From Microvirga terrestris (GTDB taxonomy: Bacteria; Pseudomonadota; Alphaproteobacteria; Rhizobiales; Beijerinckiaceae): 64,000 nucleotides of DNA. The DNA lies in contig NZ_JADQDN010000002.1 of the NCBI RefSeq assembly GCF_015694425.1, positions 372,001-436,000 on the forward strand, given 5' to 3'. The translations under genes were made by a program, and so were the position numbers. Under the pieces are notes generated by a model. The model searched no databases. It saw only the letters and a program-made list of their open reading frames with translations, and was not told where the DNA came from. Positions 1 through 8,615 of the stretch are shown piece by piece (within the stretch, counting starts at the first letter, position 1; the number at the start of each line of letters is the position of its first letter).

Positions 1-2
1 CG

Positions 3-335
3 CTCGACGATTTCGGCACCGGCTATGCGTCGATGAGCTATCTGAGAAGCTTCCCGTTCGACAAGATCAAGATCGATCAGTCCTTCGTGCGCGGCATGAT
101 CGACTCGGCGGGCAGCCGTGCGATCATCACGGCCACGATCGGGCTTGCCAACGACCTGAAGATGAGCACGACAGCCGAGGGCGTTGAAACGCAGGAGCAG
201 CTCAACGCCCTGCGCGTGGCCGGCGCCTCGCAGGCTCAAGGCTATCTGATCGCAAAGCCCATGCCCCGCGAAGCCCTCGCGGCTTTCATGGCCGACATCC
301 AGAACCCTCAGCCGACGGTCAGGGCCGTCGCCTGA
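3..335 (+). CDS. EAL-domain cyclic-di-GMP phosphodiesterase, C-terminal part
   Basis: This is the last 110 residues of an EAL domain, whose beginning lies before the window. EAL enzymes hydrolyse cyclic-di-GMP to pGpG. The visible part has the DDFGTGY motif, which carries metal-binding aspartates, and the FDKIKIDQSF segment with its catalytic lysine. Downstream are the conserved TAEGVET and QGYLIAKPMP segments that close the barrel. The visible residues support an active phosphodiesterase, but the EAL signature and any sensor or GGDEF part are not in view. Translation stays open from the window edge. Confidence 0.93.
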   Translation, partial: LDDFGTGYASMSYLRSFPFDKIKIDQSFVRGMIDSAGSRAIITATIGLANDLKMSTTAEGVETQEQLNALRVAGASQAQGYLIAKPMPREALAAFMADIQNPQPTVRAVA

Positions 336-349
336 ACCTGCGCTCGGCT

Positions 350-1075
350 TCAGGCCGCCTGCGGCCAGGAATGCTGCCGCTCCGCCTCGAGCAACTGCTC
401 GGCCCTGCGGGTGAATTCATTGCCGGGCAGGCCTGGCTCGATGGGGTCGAGATAGGAGACCGAAATGGTCCCTCCCCGCTTGACGGACCGGTCCACCCCC
501 CAGAAGTGCCCCGAGTTCAAGGCCACGGGAAGAACCACCCGGTCGAGCTTCGCATAAAGAAGCTCGACGCCGCGCTTGAATGCGATGGGCTCCGAGACGG
601 ACTTGCGGGTGCCCTCCGGAAAGATCAGCACGGAGCGGCCTTGGGCCAAGGCAGCCCGGCTCTCGTCCACCATCTTGCGAACGGCCTTCGAGCCGCTCTC
701 CCGGTCGATCAGGATCATCGGCGACTTGCGCAGGAACCACGAGAAGACCGGGATGGTCAGCAGCTCCTGCTTCGCGACGATGGCCACATCCGGAAACAGC
801 GCCAGGAACGCCAGGGTTTCCCAGGTCGATTGGTGATTGGCGATGATCAGGCAGGGCTCGTTGGGGATGTTGTGAAGCCCGCGCTCGGCATAGGTCAGAC
901 CGACGATCCGCTTCAGGCCGGCCAGGATGCCCCGCGCCCACAGCCGCGAGGCCAGGCGCACGCCGCGCTCGGGAGAGCCGCACAGCCACAGCGCGGCCAG
1001 AACCGGCGCGAAAAGGCCGGTCCAGACAGCCAGGTAGACGTCGAAGAGTTTGGAGCGGAGCAACTGCATAATCAT
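350..1075 (-). CDS. 1-acyl-sn-glycerol-3-phosphate acyltransferase (PlsC family)
   Basis: A 241-residue membrane-associated acyltransferase that probably converts lysophosphatidate to phosphatidate. A hydrophobic N-terminal segment (about residues 10-32) precedes the catalytic block NHQSTWE at 80-86 and the substrate motif FPEGTR at 152-157. The usual HX4D motif appears as HX4E here (His81, Glu86); I recall this variant from other alphaproteobacterial PlsC-like proteins. The first three codons give two possible starts six bases apart, and neither has a clear ribosome site. The gene faces the EAL gene tail to tail. Whether it is the main PlsC or a paralogue cannot be decided here. Confidence 0.85.
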   Translation of the reverse strand: MIMQLLRSKLFDVYLAVWTGLFAPVLAALWLCGSPERGVRLASRLWARGILAGLKRIVGLTYAERGLHNIPNEPCLIIANHQSTWETLAFLALFPDVAIVAKQELLTIPVFSWFLRKSPMILIDRESGSKAVRKMVDESRAALAQGRSVLIFPEGTRKSVSEPIAFKRGVELLYAKLDRVVLPVALNSGHFWGVDRSVKRGGTISVSYLDPIEPGLPGNEFTRRAEQLLEAERQHSWPQAA

Positions 1076-1141
1076 GAAATGCTTTAAATGAATCGGCGTT
1101 CGATGCGCACCACGCTCTGCCGCGATGCCGGCTCACGATCA

Positions 1142-1178
1142 ACAAAAAAACGAAGCGGCGCATGATCCCATGCGCCGC
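1142..1178 (-). terminator. Rho-independent terminator downstream of rpsU
   Basis: Positions 1155-1164 and 1169-1178 form a perfect 10-bp stem with a four-base loop. Read on the minus strand, it is followed by a run of seven T (plus-strand A run at 1144-1150). It lies 128 bases beyond the rpsU stop and should end the cspA-rpsU transcript. Confidence 0.85.
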
Positions 1179-1202
1179 CTGAAAGACCGATGGAGAGCCC
1201 TT

Positions 1203-1297
1203 TAGAGCTGTTTCCACTTGCGTGGAATCATCTCTCTTTTTGGGTTTGCCGCATTTTCGGACGGCGAACCGGAGCCACTTCGCCGGAAAATGCTCTA
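1203..1297. repeat. Palindromic intergenic repeat, alphaproteobacterial type
   Basis: A 95-base element bounded by the inverted ends TAGAGC and GCTCTA. It contains GCATTTTCGGACGGCGAACC and CGCCGGAAAATGC, which resemble a short non-coding repeat I recall from many Bradyrhizobium, Methylobacterium and Microvirga intergenic regions. It sits between rpsU and its downstream terminator. I see no second copy in the window. The family assignment is from memory. Confidence 0.6.
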
Positions 1298-1305
1298 GCC
1301 GGGCT

Positions 1306-1605
1306 TTACTCTGCAGCCTCGGTGCGAGGCGCAGCGCTCGGAGCGGCCATCGGCCGGCGGGCGCCGGCGGCGCCGGGACGGGGCTTCGGCTTGGGAGCGG
1401 CGATCAGCCCTTCGCGGATAGCTTGCTTGCGGGCAGCCTTGCGGTTGCGCCGGACGGCCTCGGCCTTCTCGCGGGTCTTTTTCTCCGACGGCTTCTCGTA
1501 GGCCTTCCGCGCCTTCATTTCGCGGAAGATGCCTTCGCGCTGCATCTTCTTCTTGAGAACCCTGAGGGCTTGATCGACGTTGTTGTCGCGTACCAGAACC
1601 TGCAA
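1306..1605 (-). CDS. rpsU: 30S ribosomal protein S21
   Basis: A 99-residue S21 protein, a small basic component of the 30S subunit near the anti-Shine-Dalgarno region of 16S rRNA. The first 65 residues match the family: [20 protein letters not shown], then an Arg/Lys-rich helix. Residues from about 70 form an Ala/Pro/Arg-rich extension, so the protein is longer than the 71-residue E. coli S21. A purine-rich GAGAGGA site precedes the ATG. It is the last gene of a minus-strand cold-shock cluster, in keeping with the multiple cspA-linked S21 copies of this order. Confidence 0.96.
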   Translation of the reverse strand: MQVLVRDNNVDQALRVLKKKMQREGIFREMKARKAYEKPSEKKTREKAEAVRRNRKAARKQAIREGLIAAPKPKPRPGAAGARRPMAAPSAAPRTEAAE

Positions 1606-1693
1606 TGGATGTCCTCTCTCTAAAATGGTTTGTTGCTGTGCCTCGGCTTTTGCCTGGCGGATCGGATCGGCAAAGCGCTTGGGGCGTTAGGCC

Positions 1694-1888
1694 TTAAGCG
1701 CTCCGGATTTCGCCCTCGCGGACGGCCTTTTCGGTCATGCCCGACTTGATACGGTATGACACTTCGCCGGTCTGGTCGGCCGGCATGAGCCGTACGACCT
1801 CATAGACGTTGCCGGAATTCGTCCGGGTGTCGGAGAAACCGGGCTGCGCCAGCCGAACCATCTGCCGGACTTTGAACTTGTGAGTCAT
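1694..1888 (-). CDS. Small basic conserved protein, SH3-like
   Basis: A 64-residue protein starting MTHKFKVRQMVRL. The pattern (K-x-G/R-x-x-V, then YEVVRLMP and a YRIKS strand) suggests a small all-beta, KOW/SH3-like fold. I know similar short proteins in Rhizobiales but cannot give a function. The reading frame extends upstream into the neighbouring gene; the ATG at 1886-1888 is chosen because it begins conserved-looking sequence and has GAGAGGAA just upstream. It lies 16 bases after the DUF6481-like gene and 88 bases before rpsU, so co-transcription is likely. Confidence 0.75.
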   Translation of the reverse strand: MTHKFKVRQMVRLAQPGFSDTRTNSGNVYEVVRLMPADQTGEVSYRIKSGMTEKAVREGEIRSA

Positions 1889-1904
1889 CGCTTGGGTTCC
1901 TCTC

Positions 1905-2282
1905 TTACTTGCGGGCCTTGCGGGCCGCATAGCGAGCATCGCGCGCTGCCTTGCGCTCGATTTCGAGCCTTGCGTCATCGGCAGCCTTCTCGGCTGCCAT
2001 CCGCACGTCCTGCTCCGCCTGCAGCTTGTCCTGCTCAGCCTGTTCGGCCGCGCGGGCTTCGCGCTCGGCCGCCATGCGGGCATCATCGGCAAGGCGCTTG
2101 GCCTCGCGCTCAGCGGTCCTGGCATCGCGCGCGGCGCTCACCGAGGCCCTGGCAGCCCGCCGCTCCGCAACCGCCGGGTCGTCGAGTCCCGGACGCTGCC
2201 GAAACTTTTCCGCCATGGCCTGCTTCGCGCTCTTGGCTGCATTGAGCCGTTCGCCGAGATCCTGATGCTTCATTCCGCTCAT
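1905..2282 (-). CDS. DUF6481-like coiled-coil protein
   Basis: A 125-residue, highly charged protein that is almost entirely Ala/Arg/Glu/Asp/Lys. Residues 1-30 (start MSGMKHQDLGERLNAAKSAK) resemble the conserved N-terminus of DUF6481. The rest is one long predicted helix or coiled coil with ARDARxAER-type repeats. There are no membrane segments and no catalytic motif. Function is unknown. Its place between cspA and rpsU suggests a role under cold or other stress, which is inference from neighbourhood only. MKHQ four residues later is an alternative start. Confidence 0.75.
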   Translation of the reverse strand: MSGMKHQDLGERLNAAKSAKQAMAEKFRQRPGLDDPAVAERRAARASVSAARDARTAEREAKRLADDARMAAEREARAAEQAEQDKLQAEQDVRMAAEKAADDARLEIERKAARDARYAARKARK

Positions 2283-2317
2283 TGTTCCTATTGCTGCCTC
2301 GTCGAACTTAAGGCCGA

Positions 2318-2518
2318 TTACCGGACGCGCCGGATGCTGGCGATGTCACCGCCGGGAAGAGTGCCCTGCTCTTGCTGAGCGCGGGCGATGATCCCGACTG
2401 CGCGGGGATCGCTCGCCTTTCCGGGATTGTCGACCCAGAGATACGCCCTGCGGGCGTCGGCATAATCCACGACGAACATCACGGATTTCGCAGGAGAGGC
2501 TTTTCGAAACGTGTTCAT
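2318..2518 (-). CDS. Small hypothetical protein in the cspA-rpsU cluster
   Basis: A 66-residue protein of unknown function. The ATG at 2516-2518 (MNTFRKASPAKSVMFVVD) is preferred over one 14 codons upstream because GAGG lies six bases before it. The sequence predicts alternating strands and helix with a basic C-terminus (IASIRRVR). It has no signal peptide or membrane segment. It sits between the cspA terminator and the DUF6481-like gene on the same strand. Confidence 0.6.
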   Translation of the reverse strand: MNTFRKASPAKSVMFVVDYADARRAYLWVDNPGKASDPRAVGIIARAQQEQGTLPGGDIASIRRVR

Positions 2519-2554
2519 AGCGTCCTCGCCGGTATCGCCATCAAAGATGGACTT

Positions 2555-2590
2555 GCACAAACAAGAAGCCGCCCCCGTGGGAGCGGCTTC
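2555..2590 (-). terminator. Terminator after cspA
   Basis: GAAGCCGC (2565-2572) pairs with GCGGCTTC (2583-2590) around a ten-base loop. On the minus strand it is followed by TTGTTTGTGC. It lies 36 bases beyond the cspA stop, so the three small genes and rpsU may be expressed by read-through or from their own promoter. Confidence 0.7.
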
Positions 2591-2625
2591 GTAGCATCAG
2601 GCGCTGTGTGGCGCGCCCATCAACT

Positions 2626-2835
2626 TTAGGCTGCCTGGATGTTGTTCACGGCAACCTTGCCGGAGCGACGATCTTCAGCGGTGTCGAAGGTGACCTTCTG
2701 GCCTTCGCGGAGGCCGCGGATGCCGGCACGCTCGAGAGCGGTAGCGTGGACGAACACGTCCTTCTCGCCGTTGTCGGGCTGAATGAAGCCGAAGCCTTTT
2801 TGATCGTTGTAGAACTTAACGGTGCCTGTCATCAT
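2626..2835 (-). CDS. cspA: Cold-shock protein, CspA family
   Basis: A 69-residue single cold-shock domain that binds single-stranded nucleic acid and melts RNA structure. RNP1 appears as KGFGFI and RNP2 as DVFVHATAL, both with the expected aromatic residues. The length matches the family. AAGGAATACC precedes tandem ATG codons, so the start could be one codon later. The gene has a long non-coding upstream region, as is usual for cold-regulated csp leaders. The symbol is by family; which paralogue it is cannot be told. Confidence 0.95.
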   Translation of the reverse strand: MMTGTVKFYNDQKGFGFIQPDNGEKDVFVHATALERAGIRGLREGQKVTFDTAEDRRSGKVAVNNIQAA

Positions 2836-3400
2836 GGCGGTATTCCTTGGAGTTTATGCATTAGTGCACGTGAGCTCAGAGACGTGCGGAAGCACGCCCT
2901 TAAGCTCGGGTTCGTCGAAGTTTGGGAGAGCGTCTGAACGTGCGCCTGGCATGCCAAGGCGAAACGGCCCAATTGTCCGGCCAAAGGTCGATGATCCTGA
3001 TGTAGGGTGTCCAGCCCCCAAATACAAGCCACCATTTTGAGAAAATGCCGGCGTTCACCTGAGCATTGTTCCTCGAAGAGGCCCTATTTCTTCTGAAAAA
3101 TAACGAAATAGACGGGGCTTTGCGGCTGGTTTTACTTTCCTGAGCCGGGCTGCTGCATGCAGTTTTGCAAAGTTTTATCTTGCCATAAGCCGGCTGATGC
3201 CCCATATGCATCCTATCCAACCGAGATGTTCGGCCTGCTCTCCCTAGCTCGTGATCGAGCCGCCGAGCCCGCTTACCGTTCCCATCGTTTGTTACCTCCG
3301 GCCCTTTCGGGCGGATTTCGCCGTTTTTGGTGCGCTGCGCCGACGGCTTCACTCATCACAATGCCGACCGGGCTGTGCCCGGCGCGGCCACAGGTTCATT
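2836..3400. other. Intergenic region upstream of cspA
   Basis: No convincing gene is seen in these 565 bases. Several short frames are open, but none has a good start, ribosome site or recognisable protein. The half nearest cspA probably holds its promoter and 5-prime leader (minus strand). The other half leads into the small gene at 3401. Confidence 0.5.
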
Positions 3401-3547
3401 ATGTCGACTGCTATTCAAACTCAGAATTCCAAGAAAACCCATCATCACGCCAAGGCTCCCCTGCAGGCCAAGGCTGCACCAAAGCCGCAATCAACCGGCC
3501 TGTCCCGCGAGGAGATCCGTCAGATCGTCCTCGAAATGATCGGCTGA
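3401..3547 (+). CDS. Small basic hypothetical protein (48 aa)
   Basis: A 48-residue protein beginning MSTAIQTQNSKKTHHHAKAP, with a low-complexity Lys/Ala/Gln/His N-terminal half. The C-terminal half is more ordered (LSREEIRQIVLEMIG) and looks like an amphipathic helix. The frame is open further upstream, but the composition only becomes protein-like from this ATG. The ribosome site is weak. I have an impression of similar short proteins in related genomes, but no function is known. Confidence 0.55.
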   Translation: MSTAIQTQNSKKTHHHAKAPLQAKAAPKPQSTGLSREEIRQIVLEMIG

Positions 3548-3592
3548 TCGTATCGCTGGCGCTTTGGTGTCAGCCGGCCTGTGGGGTGGCAC

Positions 3593-5503
3593 TCAGATTG
3601 TGATCCGCGCCCCGACCTCAACGGCCCGGTCCTCTGGGATGCAGTAGTGGTCCGAGGCGTCGCTGGCGGAGCGTGCCATTGGGATGAAGATGTAGTCCTG
3701 CCACAGGGGCAACCCGGCCTGAGCCGAGGCTTGCAGCGCCCTCCGCGACAGGAAGAACGAGACGTCGGTGAGGTCGAAACCAGCCTCCTGCAGAGCCTTC
3801 GGCACGACTGGGCTTTCCATGAACCCGAAGCGTACTGTCACCCGCGAGAAGCAATCCGAGAGCTTCTCGACGGAGACACGCCCCTCATTCGGGAGGCGCG
3901 GCACCTCCTCGGTCACCACCGTCAGGATGACGTTCTGTTCGTGCAGCACCTTGTTGTGCTTCATGTTGTGCAGCAGGGCAGCGGGCACGTCCTGGGCATT
4001 GCCCGTCAGAAATATGGCCGTCCCAGGCACCCGCGGGGCCGAGCCGCTCTCCGCAGTGCGGATGAATTCAGGCAGCGGCGGGCGGCCTTGATGCGAGATC
4101 TCAGCCAGCAGGCGCGAGCCCTTGCGCCACACCCACATGAGAGTGAACAGCCCCGCGCCGGTCATCAAGGGGAACCAGCCGCCCTGCGGGATCTTGAGCG
4201 CGTTCGCTCCGAGAAAGATCAACTCGATGGCGAAGAACGGCGCAATGACCAGGGCAGTGACAATCGGGGACCAACGCCAGAACTTCCAAGCCACGACGAA
4301 CAGCAGGCACGAGGTGATGACCATGTCACCCGTCACGGCGATGCCGTAGGCCGCCGCCAGATTGCTCGATGTCCTGAAGAACACCACAAGCACGATGACG
4401 GCGATAAGCAGTAGCCAGTTGATCATCGGAATGTAGATCTGGCCCTTTTCAGTCTCCGAGGTGCGCAGCACCCGAAAGCGCGGCAATACGCCGAGCTGCA
4501 TCGCCTGCTGCGAGATTGAGAACGCGCCAGTGATCACCGCCTGACTGGCGATGATCGTGGCGATGGTAGCCAAGATCACCATCGGCAGCAGCGCCCAGGA
4601 GGGGTAGAGCAGGAAGAAGGGGTTCTCCAGCATTTCGGGATGGGCCAGCAGCATGGCGCCCTGACCGAGGTAGTTGAGGGCCAGGGCCGGCAGGACATAC
4701 CCAAGCCAGGCGGTGCGGATCGGTGTCCGACCGAAGTGGCCGAGATCGGCGTAGAGCGCTTCGGCCCCAGTGACCGACAAGAACACTGCGCCAAGCGCGA
4801 ACAGGCCGGCAGTGCCGTGGTTGACCAGAAAGCTGAGACCATGGAGTGGGTTGATCGCGCCGACGATCCCAGGATCGTCCAGGATGTGCATCAGGCCTCC
4901 GACGCCCATGACAGCAAACCAAAAAGCGGTGATCGGCCCGAAGAAGGTTGCCACGCTGGCCGTGCCGAACCGCTGGACGGCAAACAGGCCGATCAGGATC
5001 ATGAGGCTTATCGGCACCACGTAAGGATCGAAGGCAGGTGTCACAAGCTTGAGGCCCTCAAGCGCCGATAGCACAGAGATCGCCGGTGTGATGATGGCAT
5101 CGCCATAGAAAAGCGAGGCCCCCACCATACCGAGGATGATGGTGAACCCAGTGCTGTGCCCGAGGGCGCGTTGGGCGAGCGTGACGAGCGAGAGGGTGCC
5201 GCCTTCGCCGTTATTGTCGGCGCGCAGAACCAGAACCACATACTTGAGGGTCACAATGATGATCAGCGCCCACAGGATCAGTGAGACCACTCCGACCACC
5301 ATCTCGCGCGTCAGCGCGGCGTGGCCGGCATGCGCGGTCGCAGCCGCGAGGCTCTCCTTGAGGGCGTAAAGCGGGCTGGTGCCGATATCGCCATACACGA
5401 CTCCAATGGAGCCGAGGGTCAGCGCCCAGAAGGAGGTTGGGGTCGCATGCCCATGCTCCGCAGGACTAACGCCAACCCGCTCGCTGATCCCAGTTGCAGA
5501 CAT
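3593..5503 (-). CDS. kup: KUP-family potassium uptake protein
   Basis: A 636-residue inner-membrane K+ transporter (KUP/HAK/KT family), probably a K+/H+ symporter. The hallmark GDIGTSPLYAL lies at residues 38-48. About twelve hydrophobic segments follow up to about residue 450, then a cytoplasmic tail of about 180 residues; this is the normal family layout. The ATG at 5501-5503 is chosen because GGGAG lies five bases before it; an upstream ATG would add 14 unconserved residues. It is monocistronic here. No key motif is missing. Confidence 0.95.
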   Translation of the reverse strand: MSATGISERVGVSPAEHGHATPTSFWALTLGSIGVVYGDIGTSPLYALKESLAAATAHAGHAALTREMVVGVVSLILWALIIIVTLKYVVLVLRADNNGEGGTLSLVTLAQRALGHSTGFTIILGMVGASLFYGDAIITPAISVLSALEGLKLVTPAFDPYVVPISLMILIGLFAVQRFGTASVATFFGPITAFWFAVMGVGGLMHILDDPGIVGAINPLHGLSFLVNHGTAGLFALGAVFLSVTGAEALYADLGHFGRTPIRTAWLGYVLPALALNYLGQGAMLLAHPEMLENPFFLLYPSWALLPMVILATIATIIASQAVITGAFSISQQAMQLGVLPRFRVLRTSETEKGQIYIPMINWLLLIAVIVLVVFFRTSSNLAAAYGIAVTGDMVITSCLLFVVAWKFWRWSPIVTALVIAPFFAIELIFLGANALKIPQGGWFPLMTGAGLFTLMWVWRKGSRLLAEISHQGRPPLPEFIRTAESGSAPRVPGTAIFLTGNAQDVPAALLHNMKHNKVLHEQNVILTVVTEEVPRLPNEGRVSVEKLSDCFSRVTVRFGFMESPVVPKALQEAGFDLTDVSFFLSRRALQASAQAGLPLWQDYIFIPMARSASDASDHYCIPEDRAVEVGARITI

Positions 5504-5856
5504 GAACACTCCCAATTCTTCACTAGGGGATCCTTCTCGGTTCAACGTAGCTGCGCGGCGAACGGTTCAGCTTTGACAGATGAAGGATCTCCGGTGTGCA
5601 AGTATGGCTTGTGGGTGACCGCAACCATAGAGGGCGCGGCTGCAGGTCTATCGAACCGAGGTCCGAACCGGGCGGAATCGGCTCCAAGGCAAGAAGACTG
5701 CCGACGCAGCCCGATCCTATGGGTGCATATACGCCCTGTCAGGGCAGAAGAAGAGAGCCCAATCGTTTCCGAATGGGACAAAGCAGGCGGATCATAGTGT
5801 CAAGACCTCCCGTTCTGCTCTCAAGCCTATTTTGTCTTGGCCTGGAGCCCCGGCGA
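5504..5856. other. Intergenic region upstream of kup
   Basis: These 353 bases lie between the kup start and the end of a small gene on the same strand. I see no coding frame with a credible start, and no recognisable riboswitch or terminator. The part next to kup should contain its promoter. Confidence 0.45.
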
Positions 5857-6093
5857 TCAGCGCCGCGGAGCCTTTTTGGCAGCTTCCTCCATGCCGCGAG
5901 GGTTCTTCTTGACCCCCTCACGGAGCACCTTTGCGGCGGCGTCCTGCTCCTGCTCCGGAGAGGCTGAAACCGGCGCGGTGTCGCCGCGGGCTTCGAGACC
6001 TTGATCGTCAGGCTTCCGGCTGCCCGCCTTGGCGGCCGATTTCAGGGAACGCAGAGCCTCGGGCTGTTGACCATCCTGCACGCGGTTAGGCAT
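5857..6093 (-). CDS. Small charged hypothetical protein
   Basis: A 78-residue protein beginning MPNRVQDGQQPEALRSLKSA and ending KKAPRR. It is rich in Ala, Lys, Glu and Pro, predicted largely helical or disordered, with no membrane segment. The ATG at 6091-6093 is supported by GGAGGAGG seven bases upstream; a further upstream ATG lacks a site. No family was recognised. Its composition resembles small stress-associated proteins common in this order, but that is only a resemblance. Confidence 0.6.
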   Translation of the reverse strand: MPNRVQDGQQPEALRSLKSAAKAGSRKPDDQGLEARGDTAPVSASPEQEQDAAAKVLREGVKKNPRGMEEAAKKAPRR

Positions 6094-6188
6094 TGGGCGA
6101 CCTCCTCCAGGGGCGGCCCAGTGGCCGCCTCCCAAGGCAATTCCCGTCAAGCCGAGGCGTTCCATTCGCGCGGCCCGTAGGAGGCGCG

Positions 6189-7424
6189 TCAGGCGCGCTC
6201 CTCCCAGACTTTCGCGAGTTCGACGATGGTGGTCACCGCCTTCTCCATGTCCTGGCTCGAGACGAATTCCAGCGGGGAATGGAAGGCGTGGCCGCCGGCG
6301 AAGATGTTGGCGCAGGGCAGGCCCATGAAGGACAGGCGCGAGCCGTCCGTGCCGCCGCGGATGCTGTCGCGCCGAGGCTCCAGGCCGGCACGCCTGACCG
6401 CCTCCACGGCATGCTCGATGATCTCCGGGTGCCGATCGAGCACCTCCTTCATGTTGCGATACTGCTCCTTGACCGTGAAGGTGTGGCTGGAGCCCGGATA
6501 GGTCTTCAGCACCTCGCGGGTGATGTTTTCCAGGAGAGCTTCCTTGGACTTGAGGCCTTCTTCCGTGAAGTCGCGGACGATGAAGCTCAAATGCGCCTTT
6601 TCCATCACGCCCGAAACGCCGGTCGGATGGATGAAGCCGTCGCGGCCCTTCGTAGTCTCAGGCGCCATGTCCCTCGGCAGGCGCGCGATGATGTCGCCCG
6701 CGATCCTGATGGCGTTTTCCATGCGGCCGTAGGCGAGGCCGGGGTGGATCGCCACGCCCTTGATGGCAATTTCCACCGCATCGGCCGAGAAGGTCTCGTC
6801 CTCGATGCTGCCGGCGGCTCCGCCGTCCATGGTGTAGCCGAAATCGGCCCCGAGCTTCTTGAAGTCGACCTTGTCGACGCCGCGCCCGATCTCCTCGTCC
6901 GTGGTGAAGAGGATGCGGATCGTACCGTGCTTGATGTCCGGGTTGTTGATTAGGAACTCGGCCGCCGCCACGATCTCGGCGACGCCTGCCTTGTCGTCGG
7001 CGCCGAGCAGCGTGGTGCCGTCCGACGTGACGATGTCATGGCCGATCATGTCCTTCAGGACCGGATGGTCGGCGACGCGGATGACCCGGGTCGAATCGCC
7101 CGGCAGCCGGATGTCACCGCCCTGGTAGTGGCGGATGATCTGCGGCTTGACGTTCGTGCCGGAGAAATCCGGCGCCGTGTCCATATGCGCGCAGAGGCAG
7201 ATCACCGGCACACTGTTCTTCGGCGTGTTCGACGGGATGGTCCCGTAGACGTAGCCATGCTCATCGAGATGGGCATCCGAGACGCCGATGGACAGGAGCT
7301 CATCGACCAGCAGGCGGCCGAGATCCTTTTGCTTCTCGGTGGAGGGCTGGGTCTTGGAGGAGGCGTCGGACTGGGTATCGATGACGACGTAACGGAGGAA
7401 ACGGTCGGTAACGCTGGCGGCCAT
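6189..7424 (-). CDS. pepT: Peptidase T (tripeptide aminopeptidase, M20B)
   Basis: A 411-residue zinc metallopeptidase that removes the N-terminal residue from tripeptides in the cytoplasm. The metal and catalytic motifs are present: CAHMDTAPD, then GADDKAGVAE with the bridging Asp, TTDEEIGRG with the catalytic Glu pair, and GGTDGSRLSFMGLPCAN near the end. The length equals that of E. coli PepT (408). The gene stands alone between a small minus-strand gene and a divergent DUF849 gene, so its promoter lies in the 196-base gap it shares with that gene. Confidence 0.95.
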   Translation of the reverse strand: MAASVTDRFLRYVVIDTQSDASSKTQPSTEKQKDLGRLLVDELLSIGVSDAHLDEHGYVYGTIPSNTPKNSVPVICLCAHMDTAPDFSGTNVKPQIIRHYQGGDIRLPGDSTRVIRVADHPVLKDMIGHDIVTSDGTTLLGADDKAGVAEIVAAAEFLINNPDIKHGTIRILFTTDEEIGRGVDKVDFKKLGADFGYTMDGGAAGSIEDETFSADAVEIAIKGVAIHPGLAYGRMENAIRIAGDIIARLPRDMAPETTKGRDGFIHPTGVSGVMEKAHLSFIVRDFTEEGLKSKEALLENITREVLKTYPGSSHTFTVKEQYRNMKEVLDRHPEIIEHAVEAVRRAGLEPRRDSIRGGTDGSRLSFMGLPCANIFAGGHAFHSPLEFVSSQDMEKAVTTIVELAKVWEERA

Positions 7425-7620
7425 AGATTGGAATCCAATTCGCGAAGAGACGATGGACTCTTAGCCGGGAATGATGGCCGCGTGAATGGGGTGCCGGAAA
7501 ATCCAACCCGATGATTGCCTCACCCCGAATCCGGCGCTCTATGGACCTGGGCCCGCCGTTTCGCCTAACCTGGAGATCGTTCCCGATAGACGAGGGGGTC
7601 TCACGGCCCTGGAGGTTTCG

Positions 7621-8553
7621 ATGAAGCGAGCGGACAAAGTCATCATCAGCTGCGCGATTACAGGGTCCATTCACACGCCCAGCATGTCGCCCTACCTGCC
7701 GGTGACCCCGCAGCAGATCGCAGAAAGCGCCATCGCGGCCGCAGAAGCCGGTGCCGCAATCCTTCACCTGCATGCACGGGACCCGCAGACCGGCCGTCCG
7801 ACGCAGAGCCCCGAGGTGTTCAAGCAATTCCTGCCGGCCATCAAGGACGGCAGCAACGCCATCGTGAACATCACCACCGGCGGCGGGCTCGGCATGAGCC
7901 TCGACGAGCGCCTCGCGGCGGCGAAATGGGCGCAGCCCGAAATCGCCTCCATGAACATGGGATCGTTCAACTTCAACATTTCCGGCGCCGGCGGGCGCAT
8001 CGCATCGTTCAAGAACGATTGGGAGAAGCCCTATCTGGACATGACCAAGGACTTCATCCTCTCTAACACCTTTGCGCAGATCGAGCGGGGCATGACCGAA
8101 CTCGGTGCGCTCGGCACCCGTTTCGAATTCGAGTGCTACGATGTCGGGCACCTCTACAACCTGGCCCACTTCGCCGACCGCGGGCTCGTACAGCCGCCCT
8201 TCTTCGTGCAGGCGATCTTCGGGATCCTCGGCGGCATCGGGCCGGAGCCCGAGAACCTCATGCACATGAAGGCGACGGCCGACCGGCTGTTCGGGAACGA
8301 CTACTATCTCTCCATCCTGGCCGCCGGCCGCCATCAGCTGCCGTTCGTGACCATGGGGGCCATTCTCGGCGGGCATGTGCGCGTGGGCCTGGAGGACAAC
8401 CTCTATCTGGGCAAGGGCGAGCTCGCGCCGTCGAATGCCGATCAGGTTCGGAAGATCCGCCGCATCCTGGAGGAGCTTTCGCTTACCATCGCAACCCCGG
8501 ATGATGCGCGCCGCATGCTGCAGACGAAAGGGCCGGAGCACACAGCCTTCTGA
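7621..8553 (+). CDS. DUF849 / beta-keto acid cleavage enzyme (BKACE) family protein
   Basis: A 310-residue TIM-barrel protein of the family that includes 3-keto-5-aminohexanoate cleavage enzyme. Members condense a beta-keto acid with acetyl-CoA to give acetoacetate and a new CoA ester. The Zn-binding segment HLHARDPQTGRP is clear, as are NITTGGG and the late GGHVRVGLEDN. The start at 7621 follows GGAGG by five bases. The substrate cannot be read from sequence; the family acts on several beta-keto acids. No lysine-fermentation genes are nearby, so the name Kce would be unsafe. Confidence 0.88.
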   Translation: MKRADKVIISCAITGSIHTPSMSPYLPVTPQQIAESAIAAAEAGAAILHLHARDPQTGRPTQSPEVFKQFLPAIKDGSNAIVNITTGGGLGMSLDERLAAAKWAQPEIASMNMGSFNFNISGAGGRIASFKNDWEKPYLDMTKDFILSNTFAQIERGMTELGALGTRFEFECYDVGHLYNLAHFADRGLVQPPFFVQAIFGILGGIGPEPENLMHMKATADRLFGNDYYLSILAAGRHQLPFVTMGAILGGHVRVGLEDNLYLGKGELAPSNADQVRKIRRILEELSLTIATPDDARRMLQTKGPEHTAF

Positions 8554-8615
8554 AACGATGTGAGAGAACTGCGCCGACGGGATAGCGCTTTTGAGCGGTC
8601 TGCTGTCCGCGCGGC

